A stretch of DNA of 64,000 nt from Dysosmobacter sp. Marseille-Q4140. GTDB lineage: Bacteria; Bacillota; Clostridia; Oscillospirales; Oscillospiraceae. Every line of letters begins with the position of its first letter. The stretch's first letter is position 1. This document shows, in pieces, positions 41,267 through 49,599 of this stretch. The stretch lies in contig CP073694.1 of assembly GCA_018228705.1 (NCBI GenBank), positions 2,666,001-2,730,000 on the forward strand, given 5' to 3'. Position numbers and translations under genes: made by a program. The notes beneath the pieces are model-generated. The model did not search any database, had not been told where the DNA came from, and saw nothing but the letters and a program-made list of their open reading frames with translations.

Positions 41267-42709
41267 GTGACGGAGGACGAAAAGACGAAAAAATGGAAGG
41301 CCCTGCGGATCCGCGGCCTGCGTCAGCGCTGGATCGTCAACACCATCATGCCCGTGCTGGTGCTGCTGGTGCTGATCGTGACGCTGTTCTCCGCGGGCGT
41401 CTCCAGCTACTATTACAGCAGCGTCCGGGACGGCCTGGAGAAACAGGCCCAGGCCATGGCCGGCGCTTTCAACGACTATTTCATGACCAGCTATACGGAA
41501 TATTACCAGATGGCGGTCCAGACCACCGACAGCTTTGAGGACAAGGACCGCATTGAGCTGCAGTTCATCGACAGCAGCGGCAGCGTCCAGACCTCCACCT
41601 CCGGCCTCAAGGCCGGCACCTTCCCCGGTACCAGCGACATCCGCCAGGCCATCCAGGACGGGGAGATGCGGCCCTATCAGGGCCGGGATCCGGAGACCGG
41701 GGAGAACATCCTCTCCGTGTCCTATCCGCTGCTGTTCAACGGCAAGGTGGTGGGCGTCATGCGGCTGGTGACCTCCCTGCGGGCGGTGAACCGTCAGATC
41801 ATCATGGCGGTAATGGCCATTCTGGCCATCGCCGTGATTTGCATGGCCCTGGTGGTCATCTCCAATTTGCTGTTCATCAACAATGTGGTAGAGCCGGTGG
41901 CGGTGGTCACCGACGCCGCCAAGCGGATTTCGGCGGGCAGCTACGGTATTCGCATCGAGAACAAATATCCCGACGAACTAGGAGAATTGGTGGACAACAT
42001 CAACGATATGTCGCTGAAGATCGGCCGCAACGAGAAGATGAAGCAGGAGTTCATCTCCTCCGTGTCCCATGAGCTGCGCACGCCTCTGACCGCCATCAAC
42101 GGCTGGGGCGAGACGATCCTGGAGGATCCCACCGGCGACCCGGAGCAGCTGCGCCGGGGCATCCGCATCATCCTCAACGAGTCCCGGCGCCTTTCCACCA
42201 TGGTGGAGGAGCTGCTGGAGTTCTCCAAGATGGAGGATGGCCACTTCACCCTGCGGATCGAGGAGGTAGACCTCCAGGCGGAGTTCGAGGATGCCATCTT
42301 CACCTACCGGGAGCTGTTCCGGCAGGAGGGCATCGAGCTGGAGTACCGCACCGGCACCGTGGAGCTGCCCATGATCCAGGGGGATCCGGAGCGGCTCAAG
42401 CAGGTGTTCTGCAACGTGCTGGACAACGCCGCCAAGCACGGCGGCTCCGGCAAGCGGATCTCCACCTCCGTCACCCGGGAGGTGGACGACGCCGTGGTCC
42501 GGGTCCGGGACTACGGCCCCGGCATCCCCGAGGCGGAGCTGCCCTTCATCAAGCAGAAGTTTTACAAGGGCTCCTCCAAGGCCCGGGGCAGCGGCATCGG
42601 CCTGGCCGTGTGCGACGAGATCATCAAGCTCCACAACGGCACCTTCACCATCGGCAATGCCATCGGCGGCGGCGCCGAGGTCACCATCCGCCTGCCCATC
42701 CAGGAATAA
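41267..42709 (+). CDS. HAMP-domain sensor histidine kinase
   Basis: A 480-residue membrane kinase. Two membrane helices (about residues 24-46 and 183-205) flank an extracytoplasmic sensor region of about 135 residues; a HAMP linker follows. The phosphoaccepting histidine is at about 268 in SHELRTPL; the ATPase domain shows the N-box NVLDNAAKHGG, G1 DYGPGIPE and G2 SGIGLAV. GTG 41267 is used, with GAGGAGG at 41252-41259. Pairs with the upstream response regulator. Confidence 0.95.
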   Translation: MTEDEKTKKWKALRIRGLRQRWIVNTIMPVLVLLVLIVTLFSAGVSSYYYSSVRDGLEKQAQAMAGAFNDYFMTSYTEYYQMAVQTTDSFEDKDRIELQFIDSSGSVQTSTSGLKAGTFPGTSDIRQAIQDGEMRPYQGRDPETGENILSVSYPLLFNGKVVGVMRLVTSLRAVNRQIIMAVMAILAIAVICMALVVISNLLFINNVVEPVAVVTDAAKRISAGSYGIRIENKYPDELGELVDNINDMSLKIGRNEKMKQEFISSVSHELRTPLTAINGWGETILEDPTGDPEQLRRGIRIILNESRRLSTMVEELLEFSKMEDGHFTLRIEEVDLQAEFEDAIFTYRELFRQEGIELEYRTGTVELPMIQGDPERLKQVFCNVLDNAAKHGGSGKRISTSVTREVDDAVVRVRDYGPGIPEAELPFIKQKFYKGSSKARGSGIGLAVCDEIIKLHNGTFTIGNAIGGGAEVTIRLPIQE

Positions 42710-42722
42710 GACGGAAAATAAT

Positions 42723-42736
42723 CGAACAAATGTTTG
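42723..42736. promoter_or_regulatory. LexA (DinR) box before the DUF1385-prmC-recA-recX genes
   Basis: The 14 bases CGAACAAATGTTTG match the Bacillus-type SOS consensus CGAACRNRYGTTYC at 13 positions and overlap the -35 element. SOS control of the genes up to recA is the straightforward inference. Confidence 0.7.
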
Positions 42737-42762
42737 CTTTTTGCGAATGTCTGTGATATACT
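42734..42762 (+). promoter_or_regulatory. Promoter overlapping the LexA box
   Basis: TTGCTT (42734-42739), 17-base spacer, TATACT (42757-42762), 23 bases before DUF1385. Confidence 0.75.
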
Positions 42763-42785
42763 TCAATCATTAGAAAGGAATTTTC

Positions 42786-43757
42786 ATGGCAGAACAGAAA
42801 TCCTGCGCCTTCCGCACCAGCATCGGCGGACAGGCGCTGATCGAGGGCATCCTCATGCGGGGCCCGGAAAAGCAGGCCATCGTGGTCCGGGACCAGGAGG
42901 GGCAGCTGGTGGAAAAGGTGGAGGAGCTGCGGCTCATCAAGGACCGCTATCCCATCCTGGGCGTGCCCCTGATCCGGGGCACCGTCAACTTCCTCTCCGC
43001 CATGGTCAACGGCGTCAAGGCTCTGATGTACTCCGCCGACTTTTACCCCGACGAGGAGGCGGCCCAGCCCTCCAAATTCGAGCTGTGGCTGGAAAAGCAC
43101 CTCACCAGCAAGAAGCTGGAGAGCGCCATCGTGGCCCTGGCGGTGGTGCTGGGCGTGGGCATGTCCGTGTTTTTGTTCATGGTGCTGCCCACCTTCCTCA
43201 CCGGCGGACTGCTGCACTTCTTCCCCGGCTTTCCCATGTGGGGCCGGAACCTGATCGAGGGCGTGCTGAAAGTCCTGATCTTTTTGCTGTACCTGATCTT
43301 CTGCTCCAAACAGAAGGATATCTACCGGGTGTTCCAGTACCACGGAGCGGAGCACAAGACCATCTTCTGCTACGAGGCGGGCCTGCCGCTGACGGTGGAG
43401 AACGTCCGCATCCAGCCCCGGCACCATCCCCGCTGCGGCACGAGCTTCCTGTTCGTGGTGATCTTCGTGTCCATCCTGGTGTCCAGCGTGGTGTTCGGCA
43501 TCTGGCCCATCACCAACGTGTGGCTGCGGACGGCGGCCCACATCGTGCTGCTGCCCCTGGTGGTGGGTATCACCTACGAGTTCAACCGCTGGGTGGGCCG
43601 CCATGTGCAGGACAGCGGCCTGGCCAAGTTCCTGACCAAGCCGGGCCTCTGGATGCAGAACTTCACCACCAACGAGCCCGACGACTCCATGATCGAGGTG
43701 GCCATCCGCTCCCTGGAGCTGGTGCTGCCGGAGGAGAAGGGCAAGGACGCGTGGTGA
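42786..43757 (+). CDS. DUF1385 membrane protein
   Basis: A 323-residue integral membrane protein of the DUF1385 family, which is regularly encoded beside prmC in Firmicutes; its function is unknown. Family-specific sequence includes GGQALIEGILMRGP at residues 14-27, YHGAEHKTIFCYE near 184-196 and HPRCGTSFLF near 213-222, with about four membrane helices. ATG 42786 follows AAAGGAA. It is the first gene after the LexA-box promoter. Confidence 0.93.
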   Translation: MAEQKSCAFRTSIGGQALIEGILMRGPEKQAIVVRDQEGQLVEKVEELRLIKDRYPILGVPLIRGTVNFLSAMVNGVKALMYSADFYPDEEAAQPSKFELWLEKHLTSKKLESAIVALAVVLGVGMSVFLFMVLPTFLTGGLLHFFPGFPMWGRNLIEGVLKVLIFLLYLIFCSKQKDIYRVFQYHGAEHKTIFCYEAGLPLTVENVRIQPRHHPRCGTSFLFVVIFVSILVSSVVFGIWPITNVWLRTAAHIVLLPLVVGITYEFNRWVGRHVQDSGLAKFLTKPGLWMQNFTTNEPDDSMIEVAIRSLELVLPEEKGKDAW

Positions 43758-43803
43758 CGGCCCGGCCGCTTTTGCGGACCAATCACAACAACGAGGCGTA
43801 ATT

Positions 43804-44670
43804 ATGGCCATTACCTATAACAACCTGTATTTGGATATCCGCCAGCAGCTGCGGCGCGCCGGCATCGAGGAGGCCACGCTGGAGGCCCGGGAGCTGGTGT
43901 GCTTCGGCACCGGCAAGAGCCGGGAGCAGCTGGTCCGGGACGGCGGGCTGTACGCCTCGCCGGAGCTGGAGAAGCGGGTGCGGGACCTGGTGGACCGCCA
44001 CCTGGCCGGAGAGCCGGTGGCGTACCTGATCGGGGAGTGGGAGTTCTATGGCCTGCCCCTGGACATCTCCCCCGACGTGCTGATCCCCCGGCCGGACACG
44101 GAGGTGCTGGCCGAGCAGGCCATCGGCTACGTCAAGACGCTGGGAGAGTGCCGGGTGCTGGACCTGTGCGCCGGCAGCGGCTGCATCGGCCTGGCCGTAG
44201 CAGCCCAGGCGCCCCAGGCCCGGGTGGTGCTGGGGGAGTGGTCCGACGGGGCGCTGCGCATCTGCCGTCAGAACATCCGCCGCAACAGCCTCTCCGCCCG
44301 GGTGGTGCCCATGGGGGCCGACGCCCGGGAAAAGCCGGAGAAATCCCTGGGGGAGTTTCAGTGCATCGTCTCCAATCCCCCCTACATCCCCAGCGGCGAC
44401 ATCGCCGGGCTGGACGTGTCCGTGAAGGACTATGAGCCCCACCTGGCCCTGGACGGCGGCGACGACGGCCTGGACTTTTACCGGAGCATCTCCGAGAAGT
44501 GGAAGGACGCCCTGGTCCCCGGCGGCCGCCTCTATTTCGAGGTGGGAATCGGCCAGGCGGACGCGGTGCTTCGTATCATGCGCGCCCAGGGCTTCGGGGA
44601 CATCCAGGTGGTCAAGGACCTGCGGGACGTGCCCCGGGTGGTGTTCGGCACCCTTTGTACGGAGATCTGA
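43804..44670 (+). CDS. prmC: Peptide chain release factor N5-glutamine methyltransferase
   Basis: A 288-residue methyltransferase that modifies the GGQ glutamine of release factors RF1 and RF2. The AdoMet site is seen in VLDLCAGSGCIGLAVA (about residues 118-133) and the catalytic NPPY motif in SNPPYIPSGD (about 190-199). The N-terminal helical release-factor-binding domain is present. It starts 46 bases after DUF1385 and is followed by recA after 55 bases. Confidence 0.95.
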   Translation: MAITYNNLYLDIRQQLRRAGIEEATLEARELVCFGTGKSREQLVRDGGLYASPELEKRVRDLVDRHLAGEPVAYLIGEWEFYGLPLDISPDVLIPRPDTEVLAEQAIGYVKTLGECRVLDLCAGSGCIGLAVAAQAPQARVVLGEWSDGALRICRQNIRRNSLSARVVPMGADAREKPEKSLGEFQCIVSNPPYIPSGDIAGLDVSVKDYEPHLALDGGDDGLDFYRSISEKWKDALVPGGRLYFEVGIGQADAVLRIMRAQGFGDIQVVKDLRDVPRVVFGTLCTEI

Positions 44671-44725
44671 CGGGCGGGGACGCCCATTCCCATAGACCGA
44701 GATTGTTTGCAGGAGGAAGAGACAT

Positions 44726-45832
44726 ATGGCAAGAGACAAGGCGCCGCTGCCCAGCGCGGGCCCGGCGGACGACAAGAAGAAGGCCATCGATACCGCCATG
44801 GCCCAGATCGAGAAGATGTACGGCAAGGGCTCCATCATGCGCTTCGGCGACCGGGCGGAGCTGAACGTGGACTTCATTCCCACCGGCTCCCTGGCGTTGG
44901 ACCTGGCCCTGGGCATCGGGGGCCTTCCCAAGGGGCGGATCGTGGAGATCTACGGGCCGGAGTCCTCCGGCAAGACTACCCTGGCCCTGCACGTGGTGGC
45001 GGAGGCCCAGCGCCGCGGCGGCGAGGTGGCCTTTGTGGACGCCGAGCACGCCCTGGACCCCACCTATGCCCGGGCTCTGGGCGTGAAGGTGGAGGATATG
45101 CTGATCTCCCAGCCGGACACCGGCGAGCAGGCTCTGGAGATCACCGAGGCCCTGGTCCGCTCCGGCGCCATCGACGTGGTCGTGGTGGACTCCGTGGCAG
45201 CTCTGGTGCCCCGGGCGGAGATCGAGGGCGAGATGGGCGACAGCTATGTGGGCCTCCAGGCCCGGCTCATGAGCCAGGCGCTCCGCAAGCTCACCGGCGC
45301 CATCGGCAAGACCAACACCATCGTCATCTTCATCAACCAGCTGCGGGAAAAGGTGGGCGTCATGTACGGCAACCCCGAGGTCACCACCGGCGGCCGGGCC
45401 TTGAAGTTCTACTCCTCCGTCCGCATCGACGTGCGGCGGATCGAGGCGCTGAAAAACGGCAGTGAGATCATCGGCAGCCGCACCCGGGCCAAGGTGGTCA
45501 AGAACAAAGTGGCGCCCCCCTTCCGGGAGGCGGAGTTTGACATCATGTACGGCCAGGGCATCGCCCACGAGGGTGAGCTGCTGGACCTGGGCGTGAAGCT
45601 GGATCTGGTCCAGAAGGCCGGCTCCTGGTTCTCCATGGGGGAGACCCGCATCGGCCAGGGCCGGGACGCCGCCAAGAAATATCTGATCGAAAATCCCGAG
45701 GTGGCGGAGCAGCTGGAGGCGGACATCCGCAAGAACTTTGACAAGCTCATGAGCAACCAGGACCGGATCGCGGCCAGAGCCGCGGGCCGCGCGGTGGACG
45801 TGTCCGCCGACGACTTCAACGATGCGGATTGA
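44726..45832 (+). CDS. recA: Recombinase A
   Basis: A 368-residue recombinase for homologous recombination and SOS induction. Walker [10 protein letters not shown] at about residues 76-84, Walker [12 protein letters not shown] near 150, and the loop sequences typical of RecA ([21 protein letters not shown]) are intact. Start ATG 44726 follows GGAGGAAG. recX overlaps its 3' end. A LexA box lies two genes upstream; I do not see a separate SOS box immediately before recA. Confidence 0.98.
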   Translation: MARDKAPLPSAGPADDKKKAIDTAMAQIEKMYGKGSIMRFGDRAELNVDFIPTGSLALDLALGIGGLPKGRIVEIYGPESSGKTTLALHVVAEAQRRGGEVAFVDAEHALDPTYARALGVKVEDMLISQPDTGEQALEITEALVRSGAIDVVVVDSVAALVPRAEIEGEMGDSYVGLQARLMSQALRKLTGAIGKTNTIVIFINQLREKVGVMYGNPEVTTGGRALKFYSSVRIDVRRIEALKNGSEIIGSRTRAKVVKNKVAPPFREAEFDIMYGQGIAHEGELLDLGVKLDLVQKAGSWFSMGETRIGQGRDAAKKYLIENPEVAEQLEADIRKNFDKLMSNQDRIAARAAGRAVDVSADDFNDAD

Positions 45833-46448
45833 CCGGATCGAAGCGTCCAGGCATAAAAAGGGCCGGGTGCTGGTGTTTTTGGAGGACGGCGCCTGCCTGA
45901 AGATCACGGAGCAGGAGCTGCTGGACTTCGGCCTGCGCAGCGGGGATGACCTCTCCGCCCCCCAGCTGACGAAGCTGAAGGAGGCGGCGGGCCTCTCCGA
46001 CACCAAGGCGACGGCCGCAGACCTCATCGGCAAGCGGGCCATGAGCCGCGCCAGTCTGGAGAAAAAGCTCCGGGACAAGGGCGCCAGCGAGGCGGAGGCC
46101 CGGTACGCCGGGGAGTGGCTGGAGGCCATCGGCGCCCTCAACGACGCCGAGTACGCCGCCATTCTGGTCCGGCACTACGGCCAGATGGGCTACGGCCCCC
46201 GGTACGTCCAGGAGAAGCTGCGGGAAAAGGGCGTGCCCCGGGAGCTGTGGGAGGACGCCCTGGACGCCCTGCCGGAGTCGGCGGAGCAGATCGACCGCTT
46301 TCTCGCCGCCAAGCTCCAGGGCCGCGCCCCGGACCCGCGGGAGAAAAAGCGCCTCACCGACGCCCTGCTGCGCCGGGGCTACAACTGGGGCGACGTGAAG
46401 GCGGGCTGGAACCGCTACGGCGCGGAGGGGTTTGACGGCGAGCTGTAA
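45822..46448 (+). CDS. recX: RecX family regulatory protein
   Basis: A 208-residue RecX protein, which modulates RecA filaments. Three-helix repeats are visible, with the family core [28 protein letters not shown] (about residues 73-100) and [23 protein letters not shown] (about 124-146). Its ATG overlaps the recA stop by 11 bases, so the two are coupled. Its 3' end overlaps the convergent DUF6809-like gene by about 34 bases. Confidence 0.92.
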   Translation: MRIDRIEASRHKKGRVLVFLEDGACLKITEQELLDFGLRSGDDLSAPQLTKLKEAAGLSDTKATAADLIGKRAMSRASLEKKLRDKGASEAEARYAGEWLEAIGALNDAEYAAILVRHYGQMGYGPRYVQEKLREKGVPRELWEDALDALPESAEQIDRFLAAKLQGRAPDPREKKRLTDALLRRGYNWGDVKAGWNRYGAEGFDGEL

Positions 46449-46696
46449 GGCAGCGCCGAGAGCATCAGGTGGACGCCCCACCGCAGGCCCTGGAGGAACA
46501 GGGCCTCTTCCTGCCAGCTGTTGGCCCGGTACTCCGCGGCCTGATACCGTTCAATGAAGCGCTGGCCCATGGTCTGCATCCACTTGCGCTCCAGATCTTC
46601 CAGCTCCCGCCGGGCGGCCTGGATACAGGGATTGGCCGGGGGCCGGACCGCGTCCAGGGAGAGGTAGAACAGCTGGGTAAGGAACGCATCGTTCAT
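46415..46696 (-). CDS. DUF6809-like small helical protein
   Basis: A 93-residue, largely helical protein resembling the DUF6809 group of small clostridial proteins (pattern FLTQLFYLSLDAVRPP then FIERYQAAEYRANSWQEEALFLQGLRWGVHLML). Function unknown. Start 46696 is supported by GGAGGG seven bases upstream on the minus strand. It is divergent from an XRE regulator, and the shared spacer carries a 17-bp inverted repeat, so the regulator likely controls it. The 3' end overlaps recX. Confidence 0.72.
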   Translation of the reverse strand: MNDAFLTQLFYLSLDAVRPPANPCIQAARRELEDLERKWMQTMGQRFIERYQAAEYRANSWQEEALFLQGLRWGVHLMLSALPYSSPSNPSAP

Positions 46697-46714
46697 GTGG
46701 AACCCTCCTTAAAT

Positions 46715-46766
46715 ATACCTTTTTGTAGTATTTTCGATAACATGAGTGTATACTACAAAAAGGTAT
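46715..46766. promoter_or_regulatory. 17-bp inverted-repeat operator between divergent genes
   Basis: The 17 bases at 46715-46731 (ATACCTTTTTGTAGTAT) are the exact complement of 46750-46766. Centres are 35 bases apart, a geometry suited to two dimers or looping of the XRE regulator over both divergent promoters. Confidence 0.75.
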
Positions 46767-46782
46767 AAGTCAAGAGGTAAAT

Positions 46783-47025
46783 ATGAAAACAATGATTGTT
46801 TTTAAGGACCGGGTACGTGCCCTCAGAAAATCCATGAACTTGAATCAGCAGGAGTTGGGAGAGGCGCTGGGCTTGTCACAGAAAGCCATCAGCACCATCG
46901 AGAGCGGCAGCCGGGGCACCACCATCGAAAAGCTGGTGCTGCTGGCAGAGTTTTTCCACGTCTCCACGGACTATCTCCTGGGCATCACCGACGACCCCGC
47001 CTGGCGGGGCGGACCGCTAGAATGA
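46783..47025 (+). CDS. Short XRE family regulator
   Basis: An 80-residue Cro/C1-type regulator with almost nothing beyond the helix-turn-helix (residues about 9-65: VRALRKSMNLNQQELGEALGLSQKAISTIESGSRG). It is preceded by the 17-bp inverted repeat and is divergent to the DUF6809-like gene, so it is likely an autoregulated local repressor. Its stop overlaps the rimO start by ATGA-type overlap, which would couple rimO expression to it. Confidence 0.88.
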   Translation: MKTMIVFKDRVRALRKSMNLNQQELGEALGLSQKAISTIESGSRGTTIEKLVLLAEFFHVSTDYLLGITDDPAWRGGPLE

Positions 47026-48368
47026 AGGGAAGGAAAACGACTTTGCAGTATCGTGTTGCATTCATCTCCCTGGGCTGCGCCAAGAACCAGGTGAACTGCG
47101 AGCAGATGATGGCCGCCGTCACCGCGGCGGGCCACACCGTCCAGGCCGACCCCGCCGGGGCCGACGTGGCGGTGGTGAATACCTGCGGCTTCCTCCAGTC
47201 CGCCTGCGAGGAGGCCATCGACAACATCCTGGAGATGGCGGCGCTGAAACAGGCGGGCCAGATCAAAAAGATCCTGGTCACCGGCTGCATGGCCCAGCGG
47301 TACAAGACAGACATACTCTCTGAACTGCCGGAGGTGGACGGCATCCTGGGCACCGGCAGCTACGGCGACATCGCTGCCGCCATCGACGAGGTCATGACGG
47401 GGGAGGAGCGCCCCTGCCGCCTGGGCAACATCCACACCTGCCCCCAGGGCGGGCCCCGCATCCTCTCCACGCCCCCCTGGTACGCCTATCTGCGCATCGC
47501 CGAGGGCTGCGACAACCACTGCGCCTACTGCGTCATCCCCTCTCTCCGCGGCAAGTACCGCAGCCGCCCCATGGACGAGCTCCTGGCCGAGGCCGCGGAG
47601 CTGGCCGACGCCGGGGTACGGGAGCTGCTGGTCATTGCCCAGGACATCACCCGCTACGGCACAGACTTCAACGGGGAGCACCAGCTGGCGGCATTGCTGC
47701 GAGAGCTGTGCAAGCTGGATTTCCACTGGGTCCGGCTCCACTATCTCTACCCCGACGAGATCACCGACGAGCTCATCGACACTATCGCCGCCGAGCCCAA
47801 GATCGTCAAATACCTGGATATCCCCATCCAGCACTGCAACGACGGCATTTTGAAGGCCATGAACCGCCGGGACACGAAAGCGGAACTCCTGGCGCTGTTT
47901 GAGAAACTCCGGGCCCGGATCCCCGGCCTGGTGCTGCGGACCAGCCTCATCACGGGCCTGCCCGGCGAGGGGGAGGCGGAGCTGGAGGAGCTGTGCGACT
48001 TCCTGCGTGAGACCCGCATCGAGCGGGCCGGGGTGTTCCCCTTCTCCCCGGAGGAAGGCACCAGGGCCGCCCAGATGGACCACGTGGACACCGAGGAGGC
48101 CCGCCGCCGGGCGGAACTGGTGGTGGATGTCCAGTCCGACATCATCGACGACTACAACGAGTCCCTCCTGGGCGAGGAGCGGGAGGTCCTGTGCGAGGGC
48201 TTCGACGGCCAGGCCCAGATGTGCTACGGCCGCAGCTACGCCGAGAGCCCGGACATCGACGGCCGCATCTGGTTCACCGCCGGGGAAGAGGTGGAGCCCG
48301 GCACCTTCGTGACCGTCCGCCTCACCGGCACCATGGACGGCGAGCTCACCGGCGAGCTGGCGGAATGA
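47022..48368 (+). CDS. rimO: Ribosomal protein S12 methylthiotransferase
   Basis: A radical-SAM methylthiotransferase modifying an aspartate of ribosomal protein S12. The N-terminal UPF0004 domain (SLGCAKNQVNCEQ, NTCGFLQSA, VTGCMAQRY supply three cysteines), the radical-SAM cluster CDNHCAYC near residues 163-170, and a C-terminal TRAM domain are all present. ATG 47022 overlaps the XRE stop; TTG 47043 is an in-frame alternative with a closer GGAAGG, giving a start nearer the family usual one. Followed by cdd1 and pgsA with stop/start overlaps. Confidence 0.95.
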   Translation: MKGRKTTLQYRVAFISLGCAKNQVNCEQMMAAVTAAGHTVQADPAGADVAVVNTCGFLQSACEEAIDNILEMAALKQAGQIKKILVTGCMAQRYKTDILSELPEVDGILGTGSYGDIAAAIDEVMTGEERPCRLGNIHTCPQGGPRILSTPPWYAYLRIAEGCDNHCAYCVIPSLRGKYRSRPMDELLAEAAELADAGVRELLVIAQDITRYGTDFNGEHQLAALLRELCKLDFHWVRLHYLYPDEITDELIDTIAAEPKIVKYLDIPIQHCNDGILKAMNRRDTKAELLALFEKLRARIPGLVLRTSLITGLPGEGEAELEELCDFLRETRIERAGVFPFSPEEGTRAAQMDHVDTEEARRRAELVVDVQSDIIDDYNESLLGEEREVLCEGFDGQAQMCYGRSYAESPDIDGRIWFTAGEEVEPGTFVTVRLTGTMDGELTGELAE

Positions 48369-48649
48369 GGTCGCCCCTGGAGGAGATCCCCGGGGTGGGG
48401 AAGCGGATTGCCGCCGTCATGGAGGCCCTGGGCATCCGGCAGGTGTCGGATCTCGTGGGCCGGGACCCGGAGGAGCTGTACCGGCAGGAGTGCCTGCTCA
48501 AGGGCTTTCAGGAGGACCGCTGCGCCCTGTACGTGTGGCGGACGGCGGTCTACTACGCCGAACACCCGGAGCCGGAGGCGGAAAAGCTGAAGTGGTGGCA
48601 CTGGAAGGACCGGCCCTACCCGCCGGCGAAGGAAGGAGAACAACCATGA
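48365..48649 (+). CDS. Cdd1-like helix-hairpin-helix protein
   Basis: A 94-residue protein of the pathogenicity-locus Cdd1 type. A helix-hairpin-helix (LEEIPGVGKRIAAVMEALGI, residues 5-24) is followed by DLVGRDPEELY and a Trp-rich C-terminus (KLKWWHWKDR). Such motifs bind DNA or RNA without sequence specificity; the role is unknown. Its ATG overlaps the rimO stop and its stop overlaps the pgsA ATG. Confidence 0.8.
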   Translation: MRSPLEEIPGVGKRIAAVMEALGIRQVSDLVGRDPEELYRQECLLKGFQEDRCALYVWRTAVYYAEHPEPEAEKLKWWHWKDRPYPPAKEGEQP

Positions 48650-49167
48650 ATTTGCCGAATAAATTGACTCTTTTGCGTATTGTATTGATCCCTGTTTTTA
48701 TGGTGGTGCTGTATTGGGGCTTTCCCGGCGCCAATTATGTGGCCCTGGCCATCTTCATCGTGGCCAGCTTCACGGACCTGCTGGACGGCAAGATCGCCCG
48801 GAAGTACAACCTGGTGACGGACTTCGGCAAGTTCGCCGACCCCCTGGCCGACAAGATGCTGGTGACGGCAGCCATGCTGTGGTTCGTGGAGACGGGGAAG
48901 ATGGCGGCCTGGATGCTGCTGATCGTCATTGTCCGGGAGTTCGCCGTCAGCGGCCTGCGAATGATCGCCAGCGACAAGGGCCGGGTCATCGCCGCCGGCT
49001 GGTCCGGCAAGGTCAAGACCGCCTCCACCATGGTGTGCATCGTCATCATGTTCCTGCCCATTCCGGCGGTGGTGAACACCATCTGCGTCTGGGTCATCAC
49101 CCTGACCACCCTGTACTCCGGCGTGGAGTACTTCGTCCAGAACAAGGACGTGATCGCCTCCGCCTGA
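48646..49167 (+). CDS. pgsA: CDP-diacylglycerol-glycerol-3-phosphate 3-phosphatidyltransferase
   Basis: A 173-residue membrane enzyme making phosphatidylglycerol phosphate. The CDP-alcohol phosphotransferase signature DG-x2-AR-x8-G-x3-D-x3-D is seen across residues about 46-69 (DLLDGKIARKYN and GKFADPLADK), with about five membrane helices. ATG 48646 follows GGAAGGAG and overlaps the cdd1 stop. A terminator ends this three-gene set. Confidence 0.95.
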   Translation: MNLPNKLTLLRIVLIPVFMVVLYWGFPGANYVALAIFIVASFTDLLDGKIARKYNLVTDFGKFADPLADKMLVTAAMLWFVETGKMAAWMLLIVIVREFAVSGLRMIASDKGRVIAAGWSGKVKTASTMVCIVIMFLPIPAVVNTICVWVITLTTLYSGVEYFVQNKDVIASA

Positions 49168-49184
49168 GGCCCGCGATCAAAAAG

Positions 49185-49221
49185 CCACCCCCCGGCGCGG
49201 TTTACCGCGCCGGGGGGTGCT
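49185..49221. terminator. Strong hairpin between pgsA and the convergent membrane-protein gene
   Basis: CACCCCCCGGCGCGG / CCGCGCCGGGGGGTG stem with a short TTTA loop; no clear T run. Confidence 0.75.
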
Positions 49222-49227
49222 CTGCGT

Positions 49228-49599
49228 TCAGCCCTTTGTCCGGGAGCGGGACCGGCGCTCCGCAAAACGCCGGCTTCCCAGCATGGCCATGGCCCCCAGC
49301 CATACCGCAAGTACGTCCCGGGGATCCCCCACGGACCGGGGCAGGTACAGCGGCGTCACGACTTCCCAGAAGAGACCGCAGCCCAGGGCGAAGGCGCTGA
49401 CCGGGAACAGGCCCCGCATCGGCTTTCGCCCTGTCAGTTCCAAAAGCCCGTTCAAAAAGCACAGCATCAGCGCCCCGGCCAAAAAGTCCGCGAAGTGCCA
49501 GGCCAGCAGGCGGTTGCCGGTGAGAGGCGCCAGGGCGAAGCGGTTGAGCGTGTAGAGGATGCCGATGGCCCCCATGGGCACCAGATACCGCCGCCCCAT
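49228..49599 (-). CDS. Small VanZ-like membrane protein
   Basis: A 123-residue protein with three hydrophobic segments and the pattern HFADFLAGALML followed later by GLFWEVVTP, which resembles small VanZ-related membrane proteins; the assignment is tentative. ATG 49599 overlaps the stop of the upstream XRE gene (GTG 49602 is an alternative). It is coupled to that membrane-tethered regulator and could be its regulatory partner. Confidence 0.55.
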   Translation of the reverse strand: MGRRYLVPMGAIGILYTLNRFALAPLTGNRLLAWHFADFLAGALMLCFLNGLLELTGRKPMRGLFPVSAFALGCGLFWEVVTPLYLPRSVGDPRDVLAVWLGAMAMLGSRRFAERRSRSRTKG

